Source: Varanus komodoensis (taxonomy: Eukaryota > Chordata > Lepidosauria > Squamata > Varanidae). Taken from it: DNA of 64,000 nt. Below are positions 11,626-22,159 of this stretch, one piece after another (the stretch's first letter is position 1; the number at the start of each line of letters is the position of its first letter). The stretch covers positions 83,938,178-84,002,177 of the forward strand of contig NW_025335268.1 of assembly GCF_004798865.1 (NCBI RefSeq). Direction: 5' to 3'. The notes under the pieces are model-generated. The model was not told the origin of the DNA, made no database searches, and saw only the letters and a program-made list of their open reading frames with translations. Both the position numbers and the translations under genes were made by a program.

Positions 11626-13492
11626 GCTGATTCTGCAGTGGTGCTGGTTCAGACCTTGCTTCTGTAAGCCCAAACAAAAGGAAAAATCTTCAAGGAACAG
11701 TGTTAAGTCAGCAACTTGTGTCACTGCTTTTATCCATTCGTTGCCTTCATTCCCTCCTGAAACCACAAAAAGCAGCGAAAGATCTTTTGGCAATTAAAGA
11801 CCTACATGTTGAATGTTAGGGCAAAGTTAATGCTGATTTCATTGTAGTTTTAAAAGTTCCTTAAGTGCAGTAGGGCAGTTGACAGACAGTGATGATGGCC
11901 AAAGCGCAAGGAGATTGTTCTTTTTGTAAAGTGCACAGCAAGGCTAGGCGCTCATCACTTCCAAAGTGGGAAGTGGAAGATGGATTTTTCCCAACAGTTG
12001 AAATAGAGAATATGATGCTATACTACATCTATAATGATTGCTAAATCAAACTATGCATTTAACTTTCTGAGTAGATTTCAGGTGGGCACAGAAATTCACT
12101 TCAGGTTATTCTCCTCTTCCCGCCAAATGAATTAACAGCCTGAGGGGAAATCCTCTACCGGTCTGACACTAATGCAGACTTTCCTAACTAATGCTTTTCA
12201 CCTACGACAGTCACAGGTCAATCCCAGCAATTGGCACCTTTTATAGCTACAGAATGGACGTGGATTTTCTGCAATGGTGAATAAATAACTCTGTTGTGGA
12301 AATTCTGCAGGATGTTTAGGACTGAGATGGGTTTCCTGCAATGGGTGAAGGATCTGATTCGTTGGGAGGAAAAAGGCAGGTTCCAGGGAGGGATGTCACT
12401 ACAGCATCTAAAACCAAGTCTCACACACATTTTAACTGATCATTACAAACATGCTGCTTTCTCACATGCATAACACCTTCCCTCCAAAATGACAGTCAAT
12501 GCCATTAAGCATAATAATTGTTCATGAGTGAACACTGCTTATTGTCCCTCTTGATTTTGCCTCTGAGGCAGGCATCTTACTCAGCAGAAGTCAAGGGTCA
12601 CCTGCTAAATCATGCATACCCACAATCCCTTGTGAATTATGCAGTTGACAAACTGCCGTTAATGATTAGTACAACCTGCATTAAAATCCTGGCACTAAAT
12701 TGATATTACTTGAGTGATGGATTACACCTCTAATGAGTAGATTATTGCCACAAGTGACCTTGTCGGCTGAAAGAGTGTTTCAATATAACTCACATATCTA
12801 ACCTTCTCCTGTCATAACATTGCTAAAAATATATACACAGTGACACATTTTTAAACTCTAAATATTTCTTTCTAAAATTCCAAGATCCAAACAGTTTCTC
12901 CAAAGGTGTAGCCTAATTATCCCAAGAACTATACCCCAGTTAGTATGGCATCATATATAAAGGGATCAGAAAGCTGTATACATCTGATAAAAATGTACTA
13001 TTTGCTCTTTTCTTTCTTCCTCAGAGCACTCAAGTTTAATTATAAGTTGCTAGCATGTCTGCAGAGGTGATTATGTGCTTACCAGGCTAAACATGTTTTG
13101 ACTGGTGAATTATCTTTTTTTCATGGACGCTTCATTTGTGGCTATGAATAGTGGGGGAAAACACAGCCATTTCTTAAGCATACAGATAAAGCAGAACTAT
13201 ATATTTGCCAATTAAAAATAAAATGGCAAAATAAATGTGGGGATTTTTAAATATAAATAATATGTTTGCTGATCAATTCAAGTATACTGATTTTTATATT
13301 TTGTCAAATATTCCATTCTTGGTGGTTGTAGATATCAAGAAACTATGGCTTACCCCATACTAATTGCAGTTAGTTTGGAAGGAGGATGGCGGCAATTTTC
13401 TTAGGGTTTTTGATAAGAAGAAAAGCTGGTGGGGGAACTCCAGTGGCACAGATGAAACTGGTTTGCCTTTTATTTTAAAATCATCCCCCCCC
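11626..13492. other. Unique AT-rich sequence, possible conserved non-coding block
   Basis: No gene is recognised. The part at 12440-12780 is dense in TAAT/ATTA homeodomain-type cores and octamer-like strings and lacks any repeat signature, so it is a candidate conserved non-coding element. This rests on appearance only. The stretch ends in a C-run directly at the assembly gap. Confidence 0.4.
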
Positions 13493-13592
13493 NNNNNNNN
13501 NNNNNNNNNNNNNNNNNNNNNNNNNNNNNNNNNNNNNNNNNNNNNNNNNNNNNNNNNNNNNNNNNNNNNNNNNNNNNNNNNNNNNNNNNNNN
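13493..13592. other. Assembly gap of 100 N
   Basis: Exactly 100 undetermined bases. A C-run (about 10 bases) ends at the left edge and 'ggg' starts the right edge. The fixed length of 100 is a common placeholder, so true size is unknown. Frames drawn across it are artefacts. Confidence 0.98.
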
Positions 13593-14246
13593 GGGATTGG
13601 ATGGGATATGAGAAGCTCTTTAATGATGGAACTAATTGAGCATAAGCTATGTTGACTAGTAAGGAAAGGGGGAGGAGATGAAATCACAGGAGAGAAACAA
13701 AACACATACGCTTTGCCACTAATTTGCCCTAACCATGAATGAACAGCAAGACAAATAAAGCAAAGTTGTAAAGGGGTGGGGGATGGAGTATCCTGCTATC
13801 AACTCCTTATTATCCATCATGGGGCCACGCCTTTCAGTGTAAATTGGGGAAATGAGCCAAAGGAGACAAGGGAAAATGGAACCACATCACAGCCAGACAG
13901 GTGCTGTGAAGCCAAGCACACCACAACTAACTGTAGTTTGTGTCACAAAAGAATCCAGGTTAAACAAGTGCAACCTTGCCTGTTCTGTCAACACCAGCTA
14001 TTAAATCTGATGCTTCACAAAGAAGAAACTTGCATTCCACATTTTTTCCTTGTTACTATCTCTAAAAAGCTAATTCAGAACCATCAAAAAACTAGCCACT
14101 GACAAGCATCTTTGGACTATGAGAGTGGCAAGATATACATACAGATAGAAATACAATCCTCAAATACATGAATGGCAGATAAGGTTCCTGGTTCGTGTGT
14201 CCTAAGATGCTTCTTCATGCCACTTTCTGCATACTTCTCCCATGTG
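13593..14246. other. Unique sequence
   Basis: No recognised feature. The frame at 13776-14102 lacks any recognisable domain. Confidence 0.5.
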
Positions 14247-14306
14247 TTTTTAAACAGTATATATTGAATAAAAGAGTTTTAAAACAGTACATATTCAATG
14301 AAAGAG
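14247..14306. repeat. Tandem duplication, 30-bp unit x2
   Basis: Copy one is 14247-14276 and copy two is 14277-14306. Both read ttttaaacagta-atatt-aat-aaagag with only a few differences, so this is a direct head-to-tail duplication. Confidence 0.85.
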
Positions 14307-14319
14307 ACCCAATAAACAG

Positions 14320-14640
14320 TTTGATCCAAGTGCCGGGACCAATTTTCAGGGCACCGAGAGTCAGCCATCTGATAATGACCCACACCGCATCATGGCCCCC
14401 CAGCAACTTCATGTTCGTCTGCCTCTCGGCCCTTCTCAGCCAACAGTGATGGGAAAGAGAAGTAAATCTGCTGCAAATTTGCCCACCAGTTGTCCCTCTC
14501 TCAGATGGCAGTAATAATGAGAAAGAAGATGAAAAGCAATGACAGCTGATAAGACAGTGGTGAGAAAGTAGAGAGGATCCATTGAGGTTGATTTGCTCAT
14601 GGACCCTCAAAACCCTGCCATTCGCACTGACAGACACCCA
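14320..14640. other. GC-richer island of unknown origin
   Basis: This block stands out from its AT-rich surroundings. On the minus strand it forms part of a 140-residue open frame (14215-14637), but the predicted protein has no recognisable domain and compositional features suggest chance. It could be part of an unclassified dispersed repeat; no second copy is visible in the window. Confidence 0.3.
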
Positions 14641-17600
14641 TGTGCCTTATTATTTTAATTTAATTTTTTTAAACTGTGAAATTCTGGCTAGTGTATCATT
14701 TAGTGCAGGATGTGTGCACAGGCATTTTTTAAATTTCGGTTTTGAGAAAGGACGGAGATGTCCAATTCAGAAACACAATGAGAAAAAGTGGTTGGTTTAT
14801 CATCAGAAAATTTGGAATTCCACACAAACCCATGAGATCACTAAAGAATATAGAGATCATTTGATTAGGCTGTCAGAAACATGGTTCTTGAAATGGAATG
14901 CCAGGTCCTTTGGACTAAGGTTCGAAACCCCTGGCCTTTTGTTAATATGGCATTGAATTTGGTTCTGAATCGTCTTTGAGGAAATGCATTAGGTTGCATC
15001 TTGTCCAGTTAGGAATGTGTGGTCATTGGTTCACCTCCAGCAATGATCATTTGTACAAAGGCTTGCATGCTGTCTCCTTTCTTCTCCTTTTCAACATGGC
15101 ATCACATCATTAAATTGTCTGGGAAATGGTTTAGGCGGTATGTGCTAAATTGGGCAAATTATTGGAACCAAATCTCATCTTGTTGCATGCCCTTAGGAAG
15201 CCTTGTATGCCTTCCTTTTAAGTAAGAATGTCATTAAGGAGAATTTATTCTAGACTGGGAGGGTGGAAGGAATACACGACCCATGGGTCACATGGACCCT
15301 TCCCAATCCTCCAGTGGTAGCGCCAAGGTAGAAGCTAAATGTGGCCTTTCCAAAACTTTGCAGCACTTCATCACCAATATTCAGCAGCAACCCCCCTTTT
15401 TGCAGCAGCTGTATCCATTGGCATGATGGAAGGGAGTACGCCCACAGCAGGATCTGGAGAGTGAACAGTAGCCTTTGCACCTGCTAAAGTTGATCACTTC
15501 TGTTCTCAACAGTCCAGGAGTAATAGAGTAACGGAGAGAAGAGTCATGTTCAAACAATGCTAAGACTAGATGACAATTTGCAAATAGAATATAGCAATAT
15601 GAAGCAGGGAGGACAATACTGGTTCCCAAGGCCATTTTTGGTTTTGAAATATTTGTGTAAACTTATGGAGCTATTTTCAAATTTACCATCTAGAAGGGAA
15701 AAATATTTCTATTGGCCATTCAAACAACTGTGTTTGCAGGGAAAGTATTAAAGGCTGTACAGTACAGTGCCAAATTGTACTCCCTAGGAACTGGAAGGGT
15801 TGCAGCATGCACACAGGGACAGACAATCATGAACATACAAGGAGACAAATGCTATAAAGCTCATACCAATTTTGAAGGAGTTGTTAATGACGTCAATAGC
15901 CAGCAACCAACAAAGAGACTGCAGAGGATGCGGAGAATAAGAGAGCAATGTCACACCAGCATAGTATCCATGCATCTGGCTTCAAGGGTATATCAGTCCC
16001 TTCAAAAGTCCTAATAGCATGATCAGTCCAGTGCAGACAGTAATCTGAAGCACAGTCTGGAACAAATTGCTGGCCTAAATGCAGTCTGCAAAATCTTAGC
16101 AAACCTTGTGAAAAGTCATGAACGGTGGTGTTTTGCTGATAGGTTATAGCAGGTTACTATTATATAAACTTCTGGGAACTTGGGAACTTTAAGGACATGA
16201 TTGCAATGCAAATTAGCTCACATCTATTGTGTAAATTAAGTGTTGTTGTATTTGATTCTCATCAACAGTTATTTGTTTGGGGTTATCTGGTACCAGAACT
16301 GAATAACATCTATCCACGATGCATTAGCAGCTTTCCTAGATGAAACTGGAATTAAGGATACCTTCTCTTTGACTGTAAAAAGAAGATGAAAAGCCCCCAT
16401 GCTGGCATTTCCTCCAATTTAGAGGTGTTGCTTCAGGGCATGGCTCCAGTTCTAGATTAGTTCAACCTGAAAACTAATATCTATGCTGTGTCAGTTTCAT
16501 CTCAAAAGGGACAAACTCTCTGGCTGCTTGAAGCAGGCTCTCAACCCAGTTTACTCATCACTTTCAAGTGTGATAGAAATCAGGATTCCAAATTTCCTGA
16601 ATTGTTTGTAAAGTCTGTATCCTCTAAGAATTATTGATCAGAGAACAAAGGATGTAATCCTTCTTATTGACTTTTGTTTCATATTGGGAAACTTATTTTA
16701 GCTGTTAATGATCCAAATATTCTTTTAACTGGACTTACCCCTGTTTTCCCATTCCCGGGGAGGAGAGCTAAGAAAAGGGAAGTTTGGCCAACACATGGTG
16801 TATGAGAGCCTTGCAGAGCTTTTCCACACAAGGATTTTAATCACAGCATCAATGCTGTTGTCAAACTGAGATCCAGGCCCTACACAAGGAACTATTCCTC
16901 TCTCAATTTTCTGCTACAGGTTCTCTACAAGGTAAACAGAACTCTCAAGATTCCCTCCTGGCTAGGCAATGGTCATGAAGGAAAACATATACAACTGGTC
17001 ATTCATGTGGTTGGCTGGGGAATGCTGGGAATTGTCAAACCCCTTTCTTTCTAAGGATTGCATCTTTAATGTGTCCTCCACCTTAACTGGCCATCTCTCT
17101 CCCTTCCTGTTGTCCCGTTTCCTTTTTTCATAATTGGTTCTATTTTGAAATAAGACTAAAAGTACAGGCAAGAAAAAAGAAGAACACGCATGATCACTAA
17201 AGTAATGAAGAAACTACTGACTACAATCCTTAATATATCATGGACATACTCGTGAGAAAACTAGAAAACAGCCAAATGAGAAGTCCACGACTGGACATCC
17301 ACCTGGTGCACAAACTTGTCATAAGAGAAGGTGACTCACAGTCTCCTGGCTGCCCTTTCCAGTATATGTGGGATATAGTGGGAAATGACAGGAGGTATGA
17401 TGGGATGACTTAGCTCAGAGGAATACCTATGAAGGTGTTCCCACCACTCAGTCAACACTTTTCTTGCACGTGTCAACTTGCTAGTGCCTGAGCAGTTTAG
17501 CCTGGGATGTATCAAAGCAGATTTTGGAGATCATAAAAGTAGTCTCTCTTTTGAATAGGCTCAATGAAGTTGATTAGACTCTTTACAGGGTCAACACAGG

Positions 17601-19179
17601 GTTAGACAGATCAAGGCAGCTACTGAGGAATGAGGAGGGGTGGAAAGATGCGGGCAACAGAGCTGTTCAAGCCAAGGAGTATTGGCATAATATTCCATGG
17701 CCAATTTGATGAACTTTTGTTTGAAGAAAGGATGAACGAGGGGGAGTGCATCTTGCCTGCTTAAGGGAGCAAACGTCCTGGGTGAACCCTGAACAAGTGG
17801 TATGGAAAAGACAACCTAAATGTGAACAAGCAGAGCAGTTTTGCCTTCAGATCAGAATGTCTATATTCATGGTGACCCAGAGGAAGAGAATCCAACGAAG
17901 CTGTGACGATGCCTCTGTTGCCCACCAGTGAAAAAAGAATGACAGAAATTGTTCCTCTTTCAAAACATTTCTGTTGCATTTTGTATTTTAAAGAAGTTGC
18001 TTTGCACCCTATGGCTTTGAACATAATTACTTTCCACTGTAGTCTAGCAGAGTCACTAAGCAGCTGATAAAAGGCAGAAGAATCCGGACTATTTTCAAAC
18101 TGAAAAAAGGGCTTTTTTTATTGGAACTGATAACTCTCACCAAAGGCTCCAGGCTTTTGTTACATCAATTTGAGGAACTCATAATCTCTGCATTATGAAT
18201 GTACAACCAGGCTATTTCCTGCTGAAGCGCCTGGCACACCTTGGGCATCGCTTGCTTCTGTTGTCATCACTAGGTAAACAGATTTTGACACATCTTCAAT
18301 ATGATTACATTAGAACAAGTGGGCCATGATTGATAACCTAATATTCAGGCCATGCAAATCATCAATCACTGGAAGTATATTAATTATTCAATGTAACCGT
18401 CTAATGCAAGAATCAATGCTGGAAATGAAGAAAAGAAACTCACAGCTCCCAGTAGAGTCTAGAGTAGATAATAAAAAAGGAATACTAAATAATCTGAGCT
18501 TATAATCATCTTTTTAATAAAATCCATTTATTTAGCTGTCAAATCCATGGTACAATTAGGTTTAAAAAAGAAAAAAAATAGGATAATGAAAATTATTTTT
18601 TCCTTAAAAAAATCTTCATGCTTTCAAACAGTGATTACATTAGAGGTTTAAAAATAGGCTGCATATGAAAACAGAGAAAAATTCAAAAATTCAGGACACT
18701 GTAACACATGGAGTTCAGTGCTCCTCAATGTGGAAGGGCACGGTGTTTAGCTCTGACATGTGAATGTGTTTACACTACATACGTAACACCACTTAAAGCA
18801 GTTTCCCCACAAGGCATCATGGGAGCGATACTTCTGTAAAATGACAGGAGCATGGTCTCAGGCAATTCTCTGTCCCTCATAAGACTGAGTGGCCCAAGTC
18901 TGACAGGAAATTCCGTAATGCGTAAATTGGTTTTAAGTCCTTAAAAAAGCCCCGAAAGTGTTTTCTGTTACAATAGAAAAGGTGGGAATGTATGGAATGA
19001 CAATTTGCAGGGGTTATTAAGATCATTCAGGGCTTACTGCATTCCAAAAATATCTTAGATCAATCTGGGGACCACTATAATATCTTTGCTGGGCACTTAC
19101 ACCACTCTTAGCAGGACTTGGACTCAGCCAGGTCCATAGCCCTCATTGGACATTGACGAGGTGCTTGGAGAGGTTTATC
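14641..19179. other. Unique sequence, no supported gene
   Basis: About 4.5 kb without a recognised gene. A short match to the palindromic 'tgggaattgt' repeat family lies at 17013-17052. At 18270-18430 there is a repeat-free block with octamer and TGATTGAT-type motifs (see findings). The frames at 14582-14956, 15712-16014 and 17761-18024 have no recognisable features. Confidence 0.45.
17013..17052 (+). repeat. Half-copy of a palindromic dispersed repeat
   Basis: The string 'ggctggggaatgctgggaat' followed by 'tgtcaaaccc' matches one arm of the fold-back family also seen at 28663-28721 and 59611-59697. Only one arm is present here. Confidence 0.45.
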
Positions 19180-19375
19180 CAATTATCTCTGTGCTGGATT
19201 CTTGCTCCTCTTCGCTTATACAAGCCAGCCAGGAAGGAGCAACTGGCTGGGCCAGAAGGTAATTAATTCCTCCTTGGGCAAGATGCTTGAGCAGGGGCTT
19301 GCCAAGCAGCTCCAGGTACTCATGGATGAGACTGACTAACTGGAGCCATTTCAATTGGGGTTCAGGCTGGACATC
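19180..19375 (+). mobile_element. L2-type LINE, reverse-transcriptase N-terminal scrap
   Basis: Forward translation across about 19270-19375 gives LGKMLEQGLAKQLQVLMDE, then TD-LEPFQLGFRLDI. This matches the L2 block 'FLGKVLE-AVAAQLQ-LLDETDYLDPFQSGFRPG'. One in-frame stop interrupts it. Upstream bases give LIQASQEGATGW, resembling the preceding L2 region with material missing. Homology ends abruptly at about 19375, where a GC-rich block of unknown origin starts. It is opposite in strand to the spurious 207-residue minus frame covering the same bases. Confidence 0.65.
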
Positions 19376-19921
19376 AAGGTTCCAGACATCTCTGTGAGGA
19401 GATAAGGCACCAAAATGCAGCAGGCATGGTGGTAGAGCAGTGGTGAGATGGGGTGGACAGGCATCAAGGAGCACATGCTGCAAGGGATAGGGTGGCCAGG
19501 AAGACAAGGATGGTCTCCAGCAGCCGTGACTGTGGGGGCAGCCATGCATGGTCACTGCCCTGCGCTGGAGTGGCACCTGGGTGTGACGCAGGGCCTGGCT
19601 ACTGGGGCAAGTATCCCAGGGAGCCTTTGCCTTCTGTTCTGCCTCCCACCGTCTGTCCCCAGCAGTCCAGGGGACTCCCCACAAGCCCCACCACTGCCCC
19701 CCAACAGAGTCTCCTGGGCAGATGTCCAGATGGGCATCCTTAGGAATGTGTGCCCAGGTGGAGTGTACATTATCCATCCCTGGCACCAGGGTCTGCATTG
19801 CTGCCCTCCATGCACTGGGCTGCTGGGAGGAGGCAGCTCTGGCAGAAAGTGCAAATATGGCACACAGGAGGGGAGGAGTATGTGTCCATGTGCAGCGGGA
19901 GAGGGAGAGGGGTGGGAGGGG
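19376..19921. other. GC-rich block of unknown origin between L2-like pieces
   Basis: About 550 bases rich in G and C but poor in CpG, so it does not look like a CpG island. It contains several overlapping open frames on both strands (the largest is 207 residues on the minus strand), as expected from high GC content with few stop codons. No protein domain is recognisable. Its left neighbour is an L2 reverse-transcriptase scrap and the L2-like tail follows after a SINE, so it may be the body of a rearranged or non-autonomous retroposon. Confidence 0.4.
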
Positions 19922-20165
19922 TTTTTTTTTATTTTTTTTTTCTATTTATAGCCTGCCTTTTTCCTACAAAGGGCTCAAGGCAGCTTACATCATTCTCCTC
20001 CTGCATCTTATCCCCACAACAACAACCCTGTGGGGTAGGTTGGGCTGAGAGTCTGTGACTGGCCCAAAGTCACCCAGTTGGCTCCATGGCTGAGCAGGGA
20101 CTTGAACCCAGATTGCCTGAGTCCCAGTCCCATGCTCTTAACCACTACACCACACTGGCTCTCAG
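19922..20165 (-). mobile_element. Sauria/MIR-like tRNA SINE
   Basis: On the minus strand the head 'gccagtgtggtgtagtggtt' carries an A-box, and 'tgggttcaagtccctgctc' carries a B-box of the RNA polymerase III promoter. Next comes the conserved 'ttgggccagtcacagactc' core and 'agggttgttgttgtgggg', ending in 'aaaaaggcaggctataaata' and an A-rich tail (T-rich at 19922-19950 on the plus strand). It closely resembles copies at 37457-37700 and 62489-62728, so the three belong to one subfamily. It was inserted into the GC-rich block. Confidence 0.88.
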
Positions 20166-20417
20166 TGTGGCAGCAGAAAGGGGCATGGCAGAATACCCCT
20201 GCAGGTCCTGCAGAGGAGCTGCACTGCTCTCCATGGCTCCCCCGAGCAGCAAGCACAAACTGCAAAAAGCAGCTGCTGACTGAGGCCATGCCTGTGGGAG
20301 AGCATGGAACAGGCAGGAGCAGTGCCCACTGGGATTGATTCCCAGCTGTGGGTGCTGATGGGGTAGGAGAGAGGGCGCTTTTTTCTATTGGGAGGTATAG
20401 AAATGAAATAAATAAAT
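20166..20417 (+). mobile_element. GC-rich segment ending in an L2-like 3' tail
   Basis: The right part, about 20373-20417, reads 'ctattgggaggtatagaaat' then 'gaaataaataaat', closely matching the L2 3' terminus ('ggcggtatagaaatg' plus AAAT repeats). The left part is GC-rich, like 19376-19921, and appears to be the same block split by the SINE. The tail indicates mobilisation by L2 machinery. Confidence 0.5.
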
Positions 20418-20447
20418 GTGCTGCTATTTGGAGGAAAGATGGAGGCT

Positions 20448-20481
20448 CATGGAAACTACTCACGTCGTAGTAGTTTCCATG
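20448..20481. repeat. Perfect 13-bp inverted repeat
   Basis: Arms 'catggaaactact' (20448-20460) and 'agtagtttccatg' (20469-20481) are exact reverse complements with an 8-base loop. It lies 30 bases after the L2-like tail. Confidence 0.88.
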
Positions 20482-20642
20482 TGAATGTGTGAACACTATG
20501 CCACATAGTAACTGCATGCCTTGATGTATCATGAAGTGTGAACATAGCCACTCTGTGCTTAGTGAGAGAAATTTGGGGCGGATTTTTCTTTCTCCATACT
20601 GTACCTATCAACTCTGGGAATTTTCAACTGTATTTGGCCTAA

Positions 20643-20684
<42 letters not shown>

Positions 20685-21544
20685 CATAGATGTTCCATTT
20701 CTTTATCTCAAAATACTTTTTTTCCTCTTATTTTGTGGAGGTAGCTGTGGAAACCTGCCACACTGTTGCTGTCCTTTGATTGTACTGCCTGCAGAGTGTG
20801 AATACGCAAGATGCCTATCAGCAGCTGTTCGATAAAGGAAAGTTATTTTGTACATGCTACCTCTTCTGTGGCCCTATTGAACATGTCATCAATCCTTCAA
20901 CAACTCTCCTTATTCTGTTGCCAATGTTTTGTTTCTGTTGCTGAACTTGTTCTTTTTTATAGACTAATTTGATTAAAAATGTCTGCAATGAAAGAGTCAA
21001 ATGCCAAACAAGCTCAGTAATTGAAAATCCTCCATCCTAATGTTTTTGAAATGTTAATAAAAACCTTTTTCACTGGGAAAGACTGACATTAACTCACTAA
21101 TTACCAAGTTAAAACTTTAACTGTTACATAAGTGAGGACATGCTAAGGTTTATAGAAGACTGTGATTTACTGCTCAGTGGGTCCAAAACAGGACATAGAC
21201 ATGATGTATTTACTGAGCTGTTTATTGCTATATCTAATTTTTGTTTAAATGCAGCATTGAGATTCAAGCACTGTACAAGACCTCTTCCTTTCCTGCTTTT
21301 CTGCTGCACAGTCCCTGGTGGAGGTGTGTTATAGAAGAAATGTGTAGGGAGGCAGAGTACCATTTTCCCCATTGCCCATTAATAGCTTGTTTTCATTGTT
21401 CTAAAAAGAAAGCAGGAAAGTGCTCCGAAAAAAACTAGAGGATCCCAAAAGTTTCTAAAGAGCACATACAAAAACTGAAGAAAGGGATCATGAGCTCACA
21501 ACAAATGCCATGTGTAGAAAAGCCCATAGAATAACTATATTCTA
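20482..21544. other. Unique sequence with a CA microsatellite
   Basis: No gene is recognised. The CA repeat is listed separately. Overlapping short frames at 21124-21438 have no recognisable domains. Confidence 0.5.
20645..20683. repeat. (AC)n microsatellite
   Basis: An uninterrupted alternating AC run of about 19 units. It is likely polymorphic. Confidence 0.97.
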
Positions 21545-21790
21545 TGTTACACCACATAAGGAATTTATGGAATTTACTGCTACAAATAGTAGGGATGACC
21601 ACTTGTTTGGCTGTCTTTAGAATGGAATTGGACACATTTATGGAGCACAGCCATCATAGTCTTGTGGCACCTCCAAAGGTTGGCATGCCACAAGTCCAGC
21701 TGCTGGGTATTGACAGCAGGAAATAACTTGCCTTCAGGTCTCAAGGCCAGACATTTGGTGTGATCCAGTATGGCTTTTCTTGTATTCCTA
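21545..21790 (+). mobile_element. CR1 LINE, 3' end
   Basis: The bases 'ggaatttactgctacaaata' correspond to the CR1 ORF2 end 'tggaattcgctgccacaaga' (W-N-LP-E). The 3' end 'gatccagtatggcttttctt' then 'gtattccta' is the CR1 terminus found also at 33490-33523. The middle is degenerate. About 245 bases are preserved and it is non-coding. Confidence 0.75.
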
Positions 21791-21968
21791 CACTGAAGCA
21801 CATTTATGTTTCTTATGGAGGTACATATCCTTATGGTACCAGAATATGACTGACTCTAAGTAAGAAAAATGAATTACAAAACAAGCAAAAAGCAATAATA
21901 TAAAGGACGTGCCACACAGTAGGGACTAGGCTGAACCTGGAAGTCCGACTATAATTCTGAACTCATGT

Positions 21969-22131
21969 GTTTATAATGTTTATATCCTGCTTTCTTTTGT
22001 GATGCAATGCAAGGTGATGTATGTAGGGTTTCCAGGCACTCTCGCACCCAGAGCTGAGCAGCCATAGACATGGTTAGTTTCCACAAGGCTACAGCATCTT
22101 GTGCCTTCAGTCCATATTCTTGGACTAGGAG
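21969..22131 (-). mobile_element. 5S rRNA-derived SINE
   Basis: On the minus strand, the order is 'gactgaaggcacaagatgct', 'gtagccttgtggaaactaac', 'gagtgcctggaaaccct', then the tail 'aaagcaggatataaaca'. Aligned by eye, this follows vertebrate 5S rRNA (ggaagctaagcaggg ... cctgggaatacc), including the internal control region, and ends with a LINE-like tail. 5S-headed SINEs are known from squamates. The copy is diverged but has recognisable head and tail. Confidence 0.6.
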
Positions 22132-22159
22132 CAATGGGTAACATTGGCTGAGAACTCTC

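Noticed and set aside
13364-13705. Open frames crossing the N-gap
   Set aside because: They are translated through undetermined bases and have no meaning.
14215-14637. 140-residue minus-strand open frame
   Set aside because: No recognisable domain. The frame covers a GC-richer island where stop codons are rarer.
19175-19798. 207-residue minus-strand open frame
   Set aside because: It overlaps an L2 scrap on the opposite strand and a GC-rich block. Three or more alternative frames are open over the same bases, as expected from composition.
19376-19921. CpG island or promoter at the GC-rich block
   Set aside because: CpG dinucleotides are sparse and no neighbouring gene start is visible.
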